A stretch of 37,167 nucleotides of DNA from positions 1 to 37,167 of the forward strand of contig BJGB01000003.1 in NCBI GenBank assembly GCA_014190215.1, in the 5' to 3' direction. The DNA is from Actinomycetes bacterium (GTDB lineage: Bacteria > Actinomycetota > Acidimicrobiia > Acidimicrobiales > Ilumatobacteraceae). The translations under genes and the position numbers were made by a program. The first letter of the stretch is position 1; every line of letters begins with the position of its first letter. Below the pieces are notes generated by a model. That model did not search any database, was not told the DNA's origin, and worked only from the letters and a program-made list of their open reading frames with translations. Of the stretch, positions 1 through 8,483 are shown piece after piece.

Positions 1-185
1 ATCGGTCCAACAATGACATTTCGAGTCTCCGCCAAGATCTGCGCGAAAATAGGAAACGGTTCCTGCCACAAAATATGGCTGTCAAAGGTCCAGACATGTG
101 TGAATCCGTATGTCTCAGCTTTTTTAGCTAAGTCAACCACCCGTGCACTGGGCGGAGTGGTTTGGAGTACAACACCAATGTCCAT
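1..185 (-). CDS. LLM-class F420-type oxidoreductase, N-terminus only (cut by window edge)
   Basis: The first 61 codons of a gene that continues past the left edge. Reading from an ATG at 185-183, the protein starts MDIGVVLQTTPPSARVVDLA and continues with residues spelling FTHVWTFDSHILWQEPFPIF. This is the N-terminal strand and first active-site loop of luciferase-like (TIM-barrel) flavin/F420 oxidoreductases. The wording resembles the subfamily I remember as 'F420-dependent oxidoreductase, CPS_4043 family', often seen beside hydantoinase and pyrimidine catabolism genes; that recollection is not checked here. It starts 8 bp after the stop of the semialdehyde dehydrogenase, with a purine-rich GGTAGAGAG ahead of the ATG, so it is probably the last known member of the pyrimidine operon. 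Its substrate cannot be read from this fragment; a role in oxidising or reducing a pyrimidine or a downstream aldehyde is inference. Confidence 0.8.
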   Translation of the reverse strand, partial: MDIGVVLQTTPPSARVVDLAKKAETYGFTHVWTFDSHILWQEPFPIFAQILAETRNVIVGP

Positions 186-193
186 TTTGCTCT

Positions 194-1678
194 CTACCTA
201 TTCTGCGGAAAGCCGAGATCGACTTTGCTAGTTCGGGGATCAGGCCAGCGTGATGTCACTACTTTGCTACGGGTATAAAAAGCGATCCCGTCGGGACCAT
301 ACATGTGTAGGTCACCAAACAAACTGGCCTTCCAACCGCCAAATGAGTAATACGAAACCGGAACAGGAATCGGCACATTGATGCCGACCATTCCAACATT
401 GACATCAAATTGGAACTGCCGAGCAACGCCACCATCGCGAGTAAAGATCGCTGTGCCATTACCAAACTGATTGTCATTAATCAGTTGCAGACCCTGCTCA
501 TACGACTTCACACGCACCACAGTCAATACCGGTCCAAAAATTTCTTCGTCGTAGCATTTCATCCCTGGTTGAGCATGATCAATCAGGCTCGGCTTCAAGA
601 AGAAGCCATCACTTGGTGCTCCCTCGCGACCGTCCACTACAACTTTTGCACCTTCGCCAGCGGCTCCTGCGACGTAACCGGCGACCTTATCGCGATGCTC
701 ACCAGTAATCAGCGGTCCCATTTCACTGGATGGATCGCTACCGTTACCGACCACAATGTTGGGGATCCGACTCTTGACCCTGGCTACCAACTCATCAGCA
801 ATCGTGTCCACCGCAAGAACAACCGAGATCGCCATGCAGCGTTCCCCCGCTGAACCGTAGGCAGCACTGACTAATGCATCTGCCGCCATATCAAGGTCGG
901 CATCGGGAAGAACCAACATGTGGTTCTTTGCTCCACCTAAAGCCTGAACACGCTTGCCATTTTTTGTGCCAGTTTCATAGATGTAACGCGCGATGGGTGT
1001 TGAGCCGACAAAACTAATCGCCGCAATATCGGGGTGACTGAGCAATCGATCAACGGCAACTTTGTCTCCCTGCACAATATTGAATACGCCATCAGGCAAA
1101 CCCGCCCGCTTGAGCAATTCGGCAATAAACATTGCTGTTGAAGGATCTTTTTCGGAGGGTTTCAAGATGAATGTATTGCCACAAGCAATGGCATTGGCGA
1201 ACATCCACATCGGCACCATGGATGGAAAGTTGAACGGCGTGATGCCAGCCACAACTCCCAGAGGTTGGCGAATGTTGTACACATCAACACCGGCAGAGGC
1301 TTGCTCTGAATAACCACCCTTCAGCAAATTAGGGATGCCGCAGGCGTACTCAATATTTTCCAGACCTCGGGCGAGCTCACCCAATGCATCTGCGGTCACC
1401 TTGCCATGTTCCTGAGTAAGTAACGCAGCGATTTCATTGCGATGAGCTGACACAAGTTCACGCATGTTGAACATAATCTCGGCTCGTCGCGACAAGTTCG
1501 TTGAACGCCACGCAGGAAGTGCGGCCTTGGCATTGGCAACTGCTTGATCAACCTCATCAACATCAGCGAAACCGACTGTGCCTTGAACCTGGCCGGTAGC
1601 GGGGTCAAAAATATTCCCCGTGCGACCTGACTTACTACTGACGGTGTGGCCGTCAATCCAATGATCAATGCGGTACAT
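194..1678 (-). CDS. mmsA: CoA-acylating methylmalonate/malonate-semialdehyde dehydrogenase
   Basis: A 494-residue aldehyde dehydrogenase of the MmsA type. It oxidises methylmalonate semialdehyde (thymine or valine breakdown) or malonate semialdehyde (uracil/beta-alanine breakdown) to propionyl-CoA or acetyl-CoA with NAD+ and release of CO2. Visible signatures are the cofactor-site stretch TPFNFPSMVPMW (about 147-158), ILKPSEKDPS (171-180), and the catalytic Cys281 in GSAGERCMA. The run QALGGAKNH (246-253) replaces the general-base Glu motif of hydrolytic ALDHs, which is diagnostic for the CoA-acylating branch. Length is normal. An AGGA-type ribosome site sits before the ATG. It lies 34 bp downstream of dihydropyrimidinase in the same direction, which fits the final step of reductive pyrimidine degradation. 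The beta-alanine aminotransferase that would supply its substrate is not in the window. Confidence 0.93.
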   Translation of the reverse strand: MYRIDHWIDGHTVSSKSGRTGNIFDPATGQVQGTVGFADVDEVDQAVANAKAALPAWRSTNLSRRAEIMFNMRELVSAHRNEIAALLTQEHGKVTADALGELARGLENIEYACGIPNLLKGGYSEQASAGVDVYNIRQPLGVVAGITPFNFPSMVPMWMFANAIACGNTFILKPSEKDPSTAMFIAELLKRAGLPDGVFNIVQGDKVAVDRLLSHPDIAAISFVGSTPIARYIYETGTKNGKRVQALGGAKNHMLVLPDADLDMAADALVSAAYGSAGERCMAISVVLAVDTIADELVARVKSRIPNIVVGNGSDPSSEMGPLITGEHRDKVAGYVAGAAGEGAKVVVDGREGAPSDGFFLKPSLIDHAQPGMKCYDEEIFGPVLTVVRVKSYEQGLQLINDNQFGNGTAIFTRDGGVARQFQFDVNVGMVGINVPIPVPVSYYSFGGWKASLFGDLHMYGPDGIAFYTRSKVVTSRWPDPRTSKVDLGFPQNR

Positions 1679-1712
1679 GACTCTTTCCTAACTTTCTTTT
1701 TGGAGGGAAATC

Positions 1713-3161
1713 TCAGACGAGATATTGCGAGAGGCCACGCTTGATGTATTTACCATGTCCTTTGCGACCGATGTATTGGTCATTATCAATGAGAACAACA
1801 CCTCGCGAAAACACCGTGTCAACCTTGCCGTCAATAATCCAGCCCTCCCAGGCTGAGTGATCCATATTCATATGGTGCTTGTCGTTAATACCGATCTTGG
1901 TCTTGTTATTCGGATCCCAGACCACAACATCGGCATCGCTCCCTGGAGCAATAATGCCTTTTTGTGGGTACATGCCGAACATCCGCGCTGGAGTTGTGCA
2001 ACATGTTTCAACCCAACGTTCAAGTGACAGTTCACCAGCAACAACACCTTGATAAATCAGTTCCATGCGGTGCTCGACACCACCGATCCCGTTGGGGATG
2101 GCCGAGAAGTTACCGAGACCAAGTTCTTTTTGATCCTTAAAGCAAAATGGACAGTGATCGGTGCTGACAACAGCAAGTTCGTTCATCCGCAACCCCTTCC
2201 ACAGATCGCCTTGGTGACCATGACCCATCTGACCGATGTAATGCGGATCATTATCTCGTGAGCGAACTGGCGTACTGCACACCCATTTTGAACCTTCAAA
2301 GCCAGGTTGGCCGAGCGTTTCTTCAAGCGTGAGCCACAAATACTGCGGACAGGTTTCAGCAAAAACATTGCGTCCATGATGCCGTGCCGCCGCTACTTCA
2401 TTGAGAGCGTCGCCAGCCGACATGTGCACTATGTATAACGGCACATTGCCAGCCACATGGGACAGCACAATGGCGCGGTGCGTGGCTTCTGCCTCAAGCG
2501 GCGATGGACGGGTATATGAATGGTAACGAGGATCAGTATCTCCACGAGCAAGAGCTTGTTGCACCAAAACATCAATCGCAGGACCATTTTCAGCGTGCAT
2601 CATGATCATTGCGCCACATTCAGCAGCAGTTTGCATGGCTTTCAAAATCTGACCGTCATCGCTATAGAACACACCGGGATAAGCCATGAACAACTTGAAA
2701 CTGCTGATCCCCTCATGCTCAGTGAGGTACTTCATATCCTTCAATGACTGATCATCTACTCCACCAATAATCTGATGAAAGGCATAGTCGATCGCGCATT
2801 CACCTGAGGCTTTGCGATGCCATTCGGCCAAGCCGTCAAAAACATTTTCGCCGTAGCGTTGAACCGCCATATCGATAATCGTTGTCACGCCGCCCCAGGC
2901 TGCGGCCCGCGAACCTGTTTCAAAAGTATCCGAGGCAAAGGTGCCCCCGAAAGGCAACTCCATATGGGTATGAACATCGACCCCACCAGGAATCACGTAT
3001 TTACCAGCAGCATCAATGACACGATCGCAACCTTGTTCAGAAGAAGCGAACCAGCCTGGCGCTCCAACGGCGGCAATTTTTTCATCATCAATAAGAACAT
3101 CGTTAGCAATCACTCCCGTGGGTGAGATGACCAATCCATTCTTGATTAATACCTTTGGCAT
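1713..3161 (-). CDS. hydA: Dihydropyrimidinase (D-hydantoinase)
   Basis: A 482-residue cyclic amidohydrolase that opens dihydrouracil or dihydrothymine to the N-carbamoyl-beta-amino acid. The binuclear metal site is complete: DVHTH (His64, His66), the carboxylatable lysine in SFKLFMAY (Lys156), MMHAENG (His189), IVHMSAGDA (His246) and STDHCPF (Asp335). Length is typical for the family. The start is supported by a strong ribosome site, AGGGAGG at 3172-3166, four bases before the ATG at 3161. It sits 52 bp downstream of beta-ureidopropionase, the next enzyme of the pathway, in the same direction. Hydantoinases with the same motifs act on hydantoins, but the neighbouring amidohydrolase and MmsA argue for pyrimidines. 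Also named pydB or dhp. Confidence 0.94.
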   Translation of the reverse strand: MPKVLIKNGLVISPTGVIANDVLIDDEKIAAVGAPGWFASSEQGCDRVIDAAGKYVIPGGVDVHTHMELPFGGTFASDTFETGSRAAAWGGVTTIIDMAVQRYGENVFDGLAEWHRKASGECAIDYAFHQIIGGVDDQSLKDMKYLTEHEGISSFKLFMAYPGVFYSDDGQILKAMQTAAECGAMIMMHAENGPAIDVLVQQALARGDTDPRYHSYTRPSPLEAEATHRAIVLSHVAGNVPLYIVHMSAGDALNEVAAARHHGRNVFAETCPQYLWLTLEETLGQPGFEGSKWVCSTPVRSRDNDPHYIGQMGHGHQGDLWKGLRMNELAVVSTDHCPFCFKDQKELGLGNFSAIPNGIGGVEHRMELIYQGVVAGELSLERWVETCCTTPARMFGMYPQKGIIAPGSDADVVVWDPNNKTKIGINDKHHMNMDHSAWEGWIIDGKVDTVFSRGVVLIDNDQYIGRKGHGKYIKRGLSQYLV

Positions 3162-3213
3162 AACGCCTCCCTAAATATGTGTGTGACTACTACCGGCAAC
3201 GACAATCTTTGTT

Positions 3214-4065
3214 TCACAACTCGGTGAGATCTCCATAAGCCTCTGGGCGGCGATCTCGATAGAAAGCCCAGCGATCACGCACTTCGCGAAGTTTTTTCAT
3301 ATCCAAATCGCGCACGATCAGTTCTGGTTTATAGGGATCCCCCTGAGCACCAACAAACTTTCCTTCAGGGTCAACAAAGTAACTCTGCCCGTAAAAGTCA
3401 TTTTCCCCTAAAGGCTCGATGCCGACACGGTTGATGGCACCTACATAATAAATGTTGGCAACCGCAGCAGCGGGCTGCTCAACTTTCCAGATGTATTCGC
3501 TGAGACCACGATGCGTCGCCGAAGGATTAAAAACAATCTGCGCACCATTGAGACCAAGAGCGCGCCACCCCTCAGGGAAGTGACGGTCATAACAGATGTA
3601 CACCCCAACTTTTCCGACTGCGGTATCAAAGACTGGATAACCGCCATTGCCCGGCTTGAAATAAAACTTTTCCCAGAATCCCTTCGTCTGCGGGATGTGC
3701 TGCTTGCGGTATTTGCCTAGATATTTCCCATCAGCATCAATCACTGCGGCGGTGTTGTAGTAAACCCCAGCCTGAGTAATTTCATACATCGGCAACACAA
3801 GAACCATGCCAGTTTCCTTGGCAATACTTTGAAAACGTTGAGTCGTTGGCCCATCAGGGATGTACTCGGTGTAGCCGTAATACTCAACATCTTGTACTTG
3901 ACAAAAATACGGACCATAAAAGAGTTCTTGAAAACACATCACTTGAGCACCTTGAGCCGCCGCTTCATGACAGGCAGCCTCGTGCTTATCAATCATCGTG
4001 TCCTTGGAACCCGTCCAGTCTGTCTGCAGTAAAGCAGCACGAACATTGTCTTGTGAACCTGTCAT
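3214..4065 (-). CDS. Beta-ureidopropionase (N-carbamoyl-beta-alanine amidohydrolase), nitrilase superfamily
   Basis: A 283-residue carbon-nitrogen hydrolase. It would convert N-carbamoyl-beta-alanine (or the 2-methyl homologue) to beta-alanine, ammonia and CO2. The Glu-Lys-Cys triad of the nitrilase superfamily is visible: Glu47 in CFQELFYG, Lys121 in KYRKQHIP, and Cys158 in VYICYDRHFPEG. The EKFYFKPGN stretch after the lysine also matches the beta-ureidopropionase / N-carbamoyl-amino-acid hydrolase branch. The ATG at 4065 has a strong AGGGGGA ribosome site at 4075-4069, so the start is well supported. It is upstream of dihydropyrimidinase in the same orientation and is likely first or second gene of the operon. 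An N-carbamoyl-D-amino-acid hydrolase specificity cannot be excluded from sequence alone. Sometimes called pydC. Confidence 0.9.
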   Translation of the reverse strand: MTGSQDNVRAALLQTDWTGSKDTMIDKHEAACHEAAAQGAQVMCFQELFYGPYFCQVQDVEYYGYTEYIPDGPTTQRFQSIAKETGMVLVLPMYEITQAGVYYNTAAVIDADGKYLGKYRKQHIPQTKGFWEKFYFKPGNGGYPVFDTAVGKVGVYICYDRHFPEGWRALGLNGAQIVFNPSATHRGLSEYIWKVEQPAAAVANIYYVGAINRVGIEPLGENDFYGQSYFVDPEGKFVGAQGDPYKPELIVRDLDMKKLREVRDRWAFYRDRRPEAYGDLTEL

Positions 4066-4118
4066 CTGTCCCCCTAATAATTTAAGATTTGTTGCCCTGC
4101 TTCATTGCTACACACCAA

Positions 4119-4586
4119 CTAGTAACCGCCACCAATCTTGGTGTGATCCCATGAAACAATCTGTTCAACATTTATCTGAATGCCCAAGCGCTTTTTCGCC
4201 TGTGCTTCCAAGAAAGGCAATGCTGCGTCGCTGATGGCTCCATCGCCGTTGTATTTCAAGCCGACAGCTTTACCGATTGCTAAAACCGCGTCATAGTCGT
4301 CAACGATGGTCGCTGAACCGACGAGTTCAAGACCTTTGAGTTGATCGTAGGTGTCTCCACTTTCAATCAGACCAGTGATTTTGTTATCACGGCGCAAGTT
4401 GACAATTTTTTGGCTCTTACCAAAAGTCCAAAAAGTGACCTTCTCATCCATCACGACGTACCACATCGCAACCAAATGGGGGTGACCCGTGGGTCCGATT
4501 GATGCGATATTGAGAATCGTCTGCTCCTCAAGGTAAGCCGTAATTTCAGAATCGGTCATGGAGATAGATGCACGTTTGTTTGCCAT
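4119..4586 (-). CDS. PPOX-class (pyridoxamine 5'-phosphate oxidase fold) F420/flavin-binding protein
   Basis: A 155-residue split-barrel protein. The pattern IASIGPTGHPHLVAMWYV (about 28-45) followed by FWTFGKSQKIVNLRRDNKI is typical of the PPOX-like families that bind F420, FMN or heme in actinobacteria. The tail (QIVSWDHTKIGGGY) also fits known family members. The role is unassigned: these proteins include F420-dependent reductases as well as cofactor-binding proteins without known substrates. It lies 53 bp upstream of beta-ureidopropionase in the same direction, so it may be cotranscribed with the pyrimidine genes. It is divergent from the gene at 4626 with only 39 bp between. No clear Shine-Dalgarno sequence precedes the ATG at 4586; a leaderless transcript is possible. 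Confidence 0.8.
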   Translation of the reverse strand: MANKRASISMTDSEITAYLEEQTILNIASIGPTGHPHLVAMWYVVMDEKVTFWTFGKSQKIVNLRRDNKITGLIESGDTYDQLKGLELVGSATIVDDYDAVLAIGKAVGLKYNGDGAISDAALPFLEAQAKKRLGIQINVEQIVSWDHTKIGGGY

Positions 4587-4625
4587 ATCGGAACAACCAT
4601 AGTTCCTTCCACCGACCCCTCGGGG

Positions 4626-5168
4626 GTGCTGGAAAAAGAGCCTGTTTGCGCTACCGTTTACCTTGTGGCATTGACACCTTCCCCGAACCTAATCCTGAGT
4701 CCCTTGGCGCTCGATACAAAAGCCCATCCAGCCCGTGCTCTTGGCGAATGGTTGACCACTTTTCATCTGGCAGCGGTCGTCCTTGACCCGTACACCAACG
4801 AAAGTTCTTGGATTCTCGATACCGCTGTTCGTATCTTGCGTTCATTTGGTGATTCGGCCGCGCGAACCAGCCTGATTGTGACGGCAACCGCCGAGCAAAC
4901 CCGCTCATTTCTTGGTCCGTTGGCAAAAGAGTTCCTGGTTTTCACCGACCCCGAGCGAGCGGCCGTCAAAGCCTTTGAACTGACTACTCTCCCAGCCTTT
5001 GCCTTCATCCGCTCCGATGGCACGATGCCTGCCGTGGCGCAGGGTTGGAATGCTCTTGAATGGCGCTCTGTCGCTCAGACGATTGCTGATACAACTGCAT
5101 GGACCGCACCGCTCATCCCCGCAACTGGTGACCCAGTTTCATTTAGCGGCACACCCGCACTTGGCTGA
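4626..5168 (+). CDS. Conserved hypothetical protein with thioredoxin-like fold, no redox cysteines
   Basis: A 180-residue protein of unknown function. The middle (LTTFHLAAVVLDPYTNESSW) and the later TLPAFAFIRSDGT, followed by QGWNALEWRSVA, look like strands and the cis-proline loop of a thioredoxin/peroxiredoxin-type fold. The CxxC position has no cysteine; the only Cys is near residue 8. I recall similar proteins in acidimicrobial genomes annotated simply as hypothetical or redoxin-like, which is unverified. The GTG at 4626 has no convincing ribosome site, so the true start may be a later codon such as the GTG/TTG pair near 4668. Its stop (TGA, 5166-5168) overlaps the likely CTG start of hrpB, implying translational coupling with the helicase. 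Confidence 0.65.
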   Translation: MLEKEPVCATVYLVALTPSPNLILSPLALDTKAHPARALGEWLTTFHLAAVVLDPYTNESSWILDTAVRILRSFGDSAARTSLIVTATAEQTRSFLGPLAKEFLVFTDPERAAVKAFELTTLPAFAFIRSDGTMPAVAQGWNALEWRSVAQTIADTTAWTAPLIPATGDPVSFSGTPALG

Positions 5169-7675
5169 TTCTGTTTCCTACGACCGATCTCCCGATTGAA
5201 GACGTCGTCACTGAACTGCGCGCCGCATTAGCAACACGTCTCACCGCTGTTTTGATCGCCCCGCCGGGAGCGGGTAAGACAACTCTCGTCCCACTACGCC
5301 TGATCAACGAAAGTTGGTTGAACGGGCTACGCATCGTGATGCTCGAACCACGACGACTTGCGGCACGTGCCGCAGCCCGACGCTTAGCTTCATTAATCGG
5401 ACAAGAGCCGGGTGAACTTGTGGGATACCAAACCCGCGATGAACGCCAGATCGGGCCCAACACGCGCATTGAAGTCGTCACTGAGGGAATTCTCACGCGT
5501 CGTTTGCAAAATGATCCAGAACTTCCTGGTGTCGGCTTAGTCATTTTTGACGAAGTCCACGAAAGAAATCTGCCCACTGATATCGGACTCGCACTTTGTC
5601 TTGATGCGCGCAAGAATCTGCGACCCGATCTTCGAGTGCTCGCAATGTCGGCCACTGCTGACACGCACCGCTTCGCCAAACTTCTTGGTGATACTGAGCC
5701 AGCCCCAATTATCTCAAGTGTCGGGCGACAACACCCCGTTGACATCATTTGGGCGCCAGCAGGTAAGCAGCAACGCCTCGATGAAGCAGTTACCGCCGTC
5801 ACGATCCGTGCCTTACAAGAAAACATCGGCGATATTTTGGTTTTTCTTCCTGGCATCGGCGAGATCAATCGCGTCCAGCAAGAACTTGAACGTCTAGTCA
5901 AACCTGATACCGACGTTTACCCGCTTGCCGGCGCACTTTCCTTGGCCGATCAAGATCGTGCACTTGCACCGTCACCAAGTGGTCGCCGACGGGTGGTGTT
6001 AAGCACTGACATTGCCGAGACCAGCCTCACAGTTGACGGCGTCAGTGTCGTTGTGGATGCGGGACAAGCACGAGTGCCGCGCTATGACCCACGCACAGGA
6101 ATGACGCGCCTGATCACAATCCCCACGTCGCGCGCGTCGGCCGAACAACGCTCTGGTCGTGCAGGTCGATTGGGTCCTGGCTTTGCTTATCGCCTGTGGA
6201 GCAAAATCGAACACACCACACGCCGCTCACATCTCGATCCTGAGATCACTCAAGTGGACTTATCAGGCTTTGCTCTCGAACTTGCCGCATGGGGAACTCC
6301 CATCACAGAGTTGTCATTCGCCGATCAACCACCACAGGGTGCCCTCCAACAAGGAATCGAACTTTTGCAAATGCTCGGCGCGCTTGATGAACAGGCTCAA
6401 TTAACGTCCACTGGTCGCCGCATGTTGGCTGCCCCAGTTCATCCGCGCTTGGCGCATATGGTCACCGCGGCTCACGCCGAAGATCACGGATTAGCCTGCG
6501 TTATCGCCGCCCTGCTTGATGATCGCGATGTCATGCGCGGTCGTCCCGATGATCTACCTGTAGATATCTCATTGCGCGTACAGTTCATCAACCGGGAAAT
6601 GTCTGATGATCGCGCCGACCGACGTGGCATAGATCGGGTTCGCCAGCAAGCCGAAGATATGGCCCGCCGTACTGGCCAACGTTTGGATTGGGACACAGTC
6701 AATGCAGATCATGCTGGATCAGTGTTATTGCTGGCATACCCAGATCGCTTAGCAATGCGTCGCCAGCCAGGTCAATACCAAATGCGCAATGGTTCAGCAG
6801 CTTGGTTCCGCCCTACCGATCCCATTGCCAGCGAAATGTTTGTCGTCGCTGCTGATCTTGATGGTGATCGCAAGAATGCTCGTATTCGCTTGTGTGCAGT
6901 TGTTGATGAAGCAACCATTAATGATGTCCTGATGAACGACGTATCACACGAAAGCCTCACATTATGGGACAAAGGTCGTCAAGACTTTGTTGAACGCCAC
7001 ACCGTGAAACTTGATCGCATGCGGCTCAGCGAAAACATTCGCCGACCAAGTCCGAGTGAGCAGACAGTCATTGCATTGATGGAATATTTAGTGCAACAAA
7101 GGCTCAAGCCACTGGCTTGGACAGCCACAACGAACGAACTTCGTTCGCGAGTCTCATTTCTGCGACGCGAAATTGGTGAGCCGTGGCCTGACTGGTCCGA
7201 CAAGGCCCTCATCGCCTCAGCTAGCGAATGGTTGCAGCCTTATTTGGTCGGCATGACATCAATCGCTGAGATTGAGTCGCTTGATATCGCCATGCTGCTA
7301 CGTTCTCAGTTGCCGTGGCCCGCGGGTGCAAAGATCGATGAAATGGTTCCGACTCATCTCGAACTGGCATCAGGACGCTCGCTGGCGATCGATTACAGCA
7401 CAGCAATGCAAGAAGGAACCGCTCCCATCGTGCGAGTTCGTGTGCAAGATCTCTTTGGCACCAAAATCCATCCGACCGTTGCCGATGGACGCGTGGCCTT
7501 GGTATTGCACTTGTTATCTCCCGCCGATCGACCGATACAGGTGACTGCTGATTTAGCGGGTTTTTGGTCGGGCTCGTGGAGCGAAGTGCGAAAAGACATG
7601 GCCGGTCGCTACCCCAAGCACCAGTGGCCTAACGATCCTGCTAATGCGGACCCTAAAAGAATGAAGGACCGCTAA
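5165..7675 (+). CDS. hrpB: ATP-dependent helicase HrpB (DEAH-type)
   Basis: An SF2 RNA helicase of the HrpB family, about 836 residues if started at the CTG at 5165. Helicase motifs are all present: Walker A PPGAGKTT (about residues 33-40), motif II DEVHER (about 129-134), motif III SATAD, motif V STDIAETSLTVDGV, and motif VI QRSGRAGR. A family-type C-terminal region follows (HPRLAHM and onwards). The first ATG/GTG/TTG in frame is a TTG at 5252, directly before Walker A. The conserved N-terminus readable upstream, TDLPIEDVVTELRAAL, belongs to HrpB proteins and lies in an open frame from 5147 that contains no ATG, GTG or TTG. The CTG at 5165 forms a 4-nt CTGA overlap with the previous stop and is the best start. 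The stop TAA is followed immediately by the ATG of the next gene. Its cellular role is not well defined in any bacterium. Confidence 0.9.
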   Translation: MILFPTTDLPIEDVVTELRAALATRLTAVLIAPPGAGKTTLVPLRLINESWLNGLRIVMLEPRRLAARAAARRLASLIGQEPGELVGYQTRDERQIGPNTRIEVVTEGILTRRLQNDPELPGVGLVIFDEVHERNLPTDIGLALCLDARKNLRPDLRVLAMSATADTHRFAKLLGDTEPAPIISSVGRQHPVDIIWAPAGKQQRLDEAVTAVTIRALQENIGDILVFLPGIGEINRVQQELERLVKPDTDVYPLAGALSLADQDRALAPSPSGRRRVVLSTDIAETSLTVDGVSVVVDAGQARVPRYDPRTGMTRLITIPTSRASAEQRSGRAGRLGPGFAYRLWSKIEHTTRRSHLDPEITQVDLSGFALELAAWGTPITELSFADQPPQGALQQGIELLQMLGALDEQAQLTSTGRRMLAAPVHPRLAHMVTAAHAEDHGLACVIAALLDDRDVMRGRPDDLPVDISLRVQFINREMSDDRADRRGIDRVRQQAEDMARRTGQRLDWDTVNADHAGSVLLLAYPDRLAMRRQPGQYQMRNGSAAWFRPTDPIASEMFVVAADLDGDRKNARIRLCAVVDEATINDVLMNDVSHESLTLWDKGRQDFVERHTVKLDRMRLSENIRRPSPSEQTVIALMEYLVQQRLKPLAWTATTNELRSRVSFLRREIGEPWPDWSDKALIASASEWLQPYLVGMTSIAEIESLDIAMLLRSQLPWPAGAKIDEMVPTHLELASGRSLAIDYSTAMQEGTAPIVRVRVQDLFGTKIHPTVADGRVALVLHLLSPADRPIQVTADLAGFWSGSWSEVRKDMAGRYPKHQWPNDPANADPKRMKDR

Positions 7676-8431
7676 ATGTTGGCCGTCATCGAGATCGCTG
7701 GTCTGCCGATCTACATGGTCGTGGTGTGCACCCTGCTCGCACTTATCGGCTCAAGCGTGCAAGGTTCGCTCGGCTTCGGACTCGGTATGTTGACATCACC
7801 GATCTTCGCGATGATTGATCAATCCTTTGTTCCCGTGGCAATGATGTTGGCTGTCATGCCACTTACCTTCGGTGTGGCACTGCGCGATCGCCACTACATA
7901 GATGCCAGTGGCTTCAAGTGGGCCCTTCTCGGTCGCTTTCCTGGAGTCTTCATCGGCATCGTCGCTTTACGAGCGATGAATAAAGACGCCCTTTCATATG
8001 CCGTTGCCTCATCAGTGGCCATCGCCGTGATTATTTCTGTGATCACGGCGCGCCGTGGTCAAGTCATCAAGACAACTCCTATCACACTCAGCAGTGCTGG
8101 ACTCGCAAGCGGATTTATGGGCACGGTGACGTCAATCGGTGGTCCACCGATGGCACTGGTGTACCAAGACGGAGAACCACGCACGATTCGTGCCACCCTG
8201 GCTGCTTTCTTCAGCATCGGCGTGGTGATCACCGTGATCGGCTTTCTGCTGTCTGGCGAAATCGGGCGACACGAATTGATCCTGACACTCGTCATTTTGC
8301 CAGGTGTCTTAGGCGGTCTACCAGTATCGAGTCTTCTCGGAGACCGTCTCCCGGCGCACATTATGCGTCCACTCATCTTGGTGATCTGCGCAATGTCGGC
8401 AAGCCTGCTTTTCCTACAGACCGCTCTATAA
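7676..8431 (+). CDS. TSUP-family membrane permease (TauE/SafE-like)
   Basis: A 251-residue integral membrane protein with about seven to eight hydrophobic segments. It shows the paired family repeats GSSVQGSLGFGLGMLTSP near the N-terminus and ASGFMGTVTSIGGPPMALVY in the middle. These are the signature of the TSUP (sulfite exporter TauE/SafE, PF01925) family, which moves organosulfur or organic anions across the inner membrane. The ATG abuts the hrpB stop (TAAATG), so translation is probably coupled, but a shared function with a helicase is unlikely. The substrate cannot be told from sequence. Confidence 0.87.
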   Translation: MLAVIEIAGLPIYMVVVCTLLALIGSSVQGSLGFGLGMLTSPIFAMIDQSFVPVAMMLAVMPLTFGVALRDRHYIDASGFKWALLGRFPGVFIGIVALRAMNKDALSYAVASSVAIAVIISVITARRGQVIKTTPITLSSAGLASGFMGTVTSIGGPPMALVYQDGEPRTIRATLAAFFSIGVVITVIGFLLSGEIGRHELILTLVILPGVLGGLPVSSLLGDRLPAHIMRPLILVICAMSASLLFLQTAL

Positions 8432-8483
8432 ATCCATGCTCAAAGGCTAGGTATGGCTGACTCCGTAGGCGTAGCGTGAAGGT

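Noticed and set aside
410-853. 147-codon plus-strand frame opposite mmsA
   Set aside because: Antisense to a conserved aldehyde dehydrogenase; no domain and no ribosome site.
4590-4606. GGAAC/GTTCC inverted repeat in the gap between the PPOX gene and the thioredoxin-like gene
   Set aside because: Arms of only 5 bp and no known consensus; too weak to call an operator.
5143-5901. 252-codon open frame on the minus strand inside hrpB
   Set aside because: Basic, Arg/Ser-rich translation with no motif, fully antisense to the conserved helicase domain; a shadow frame.
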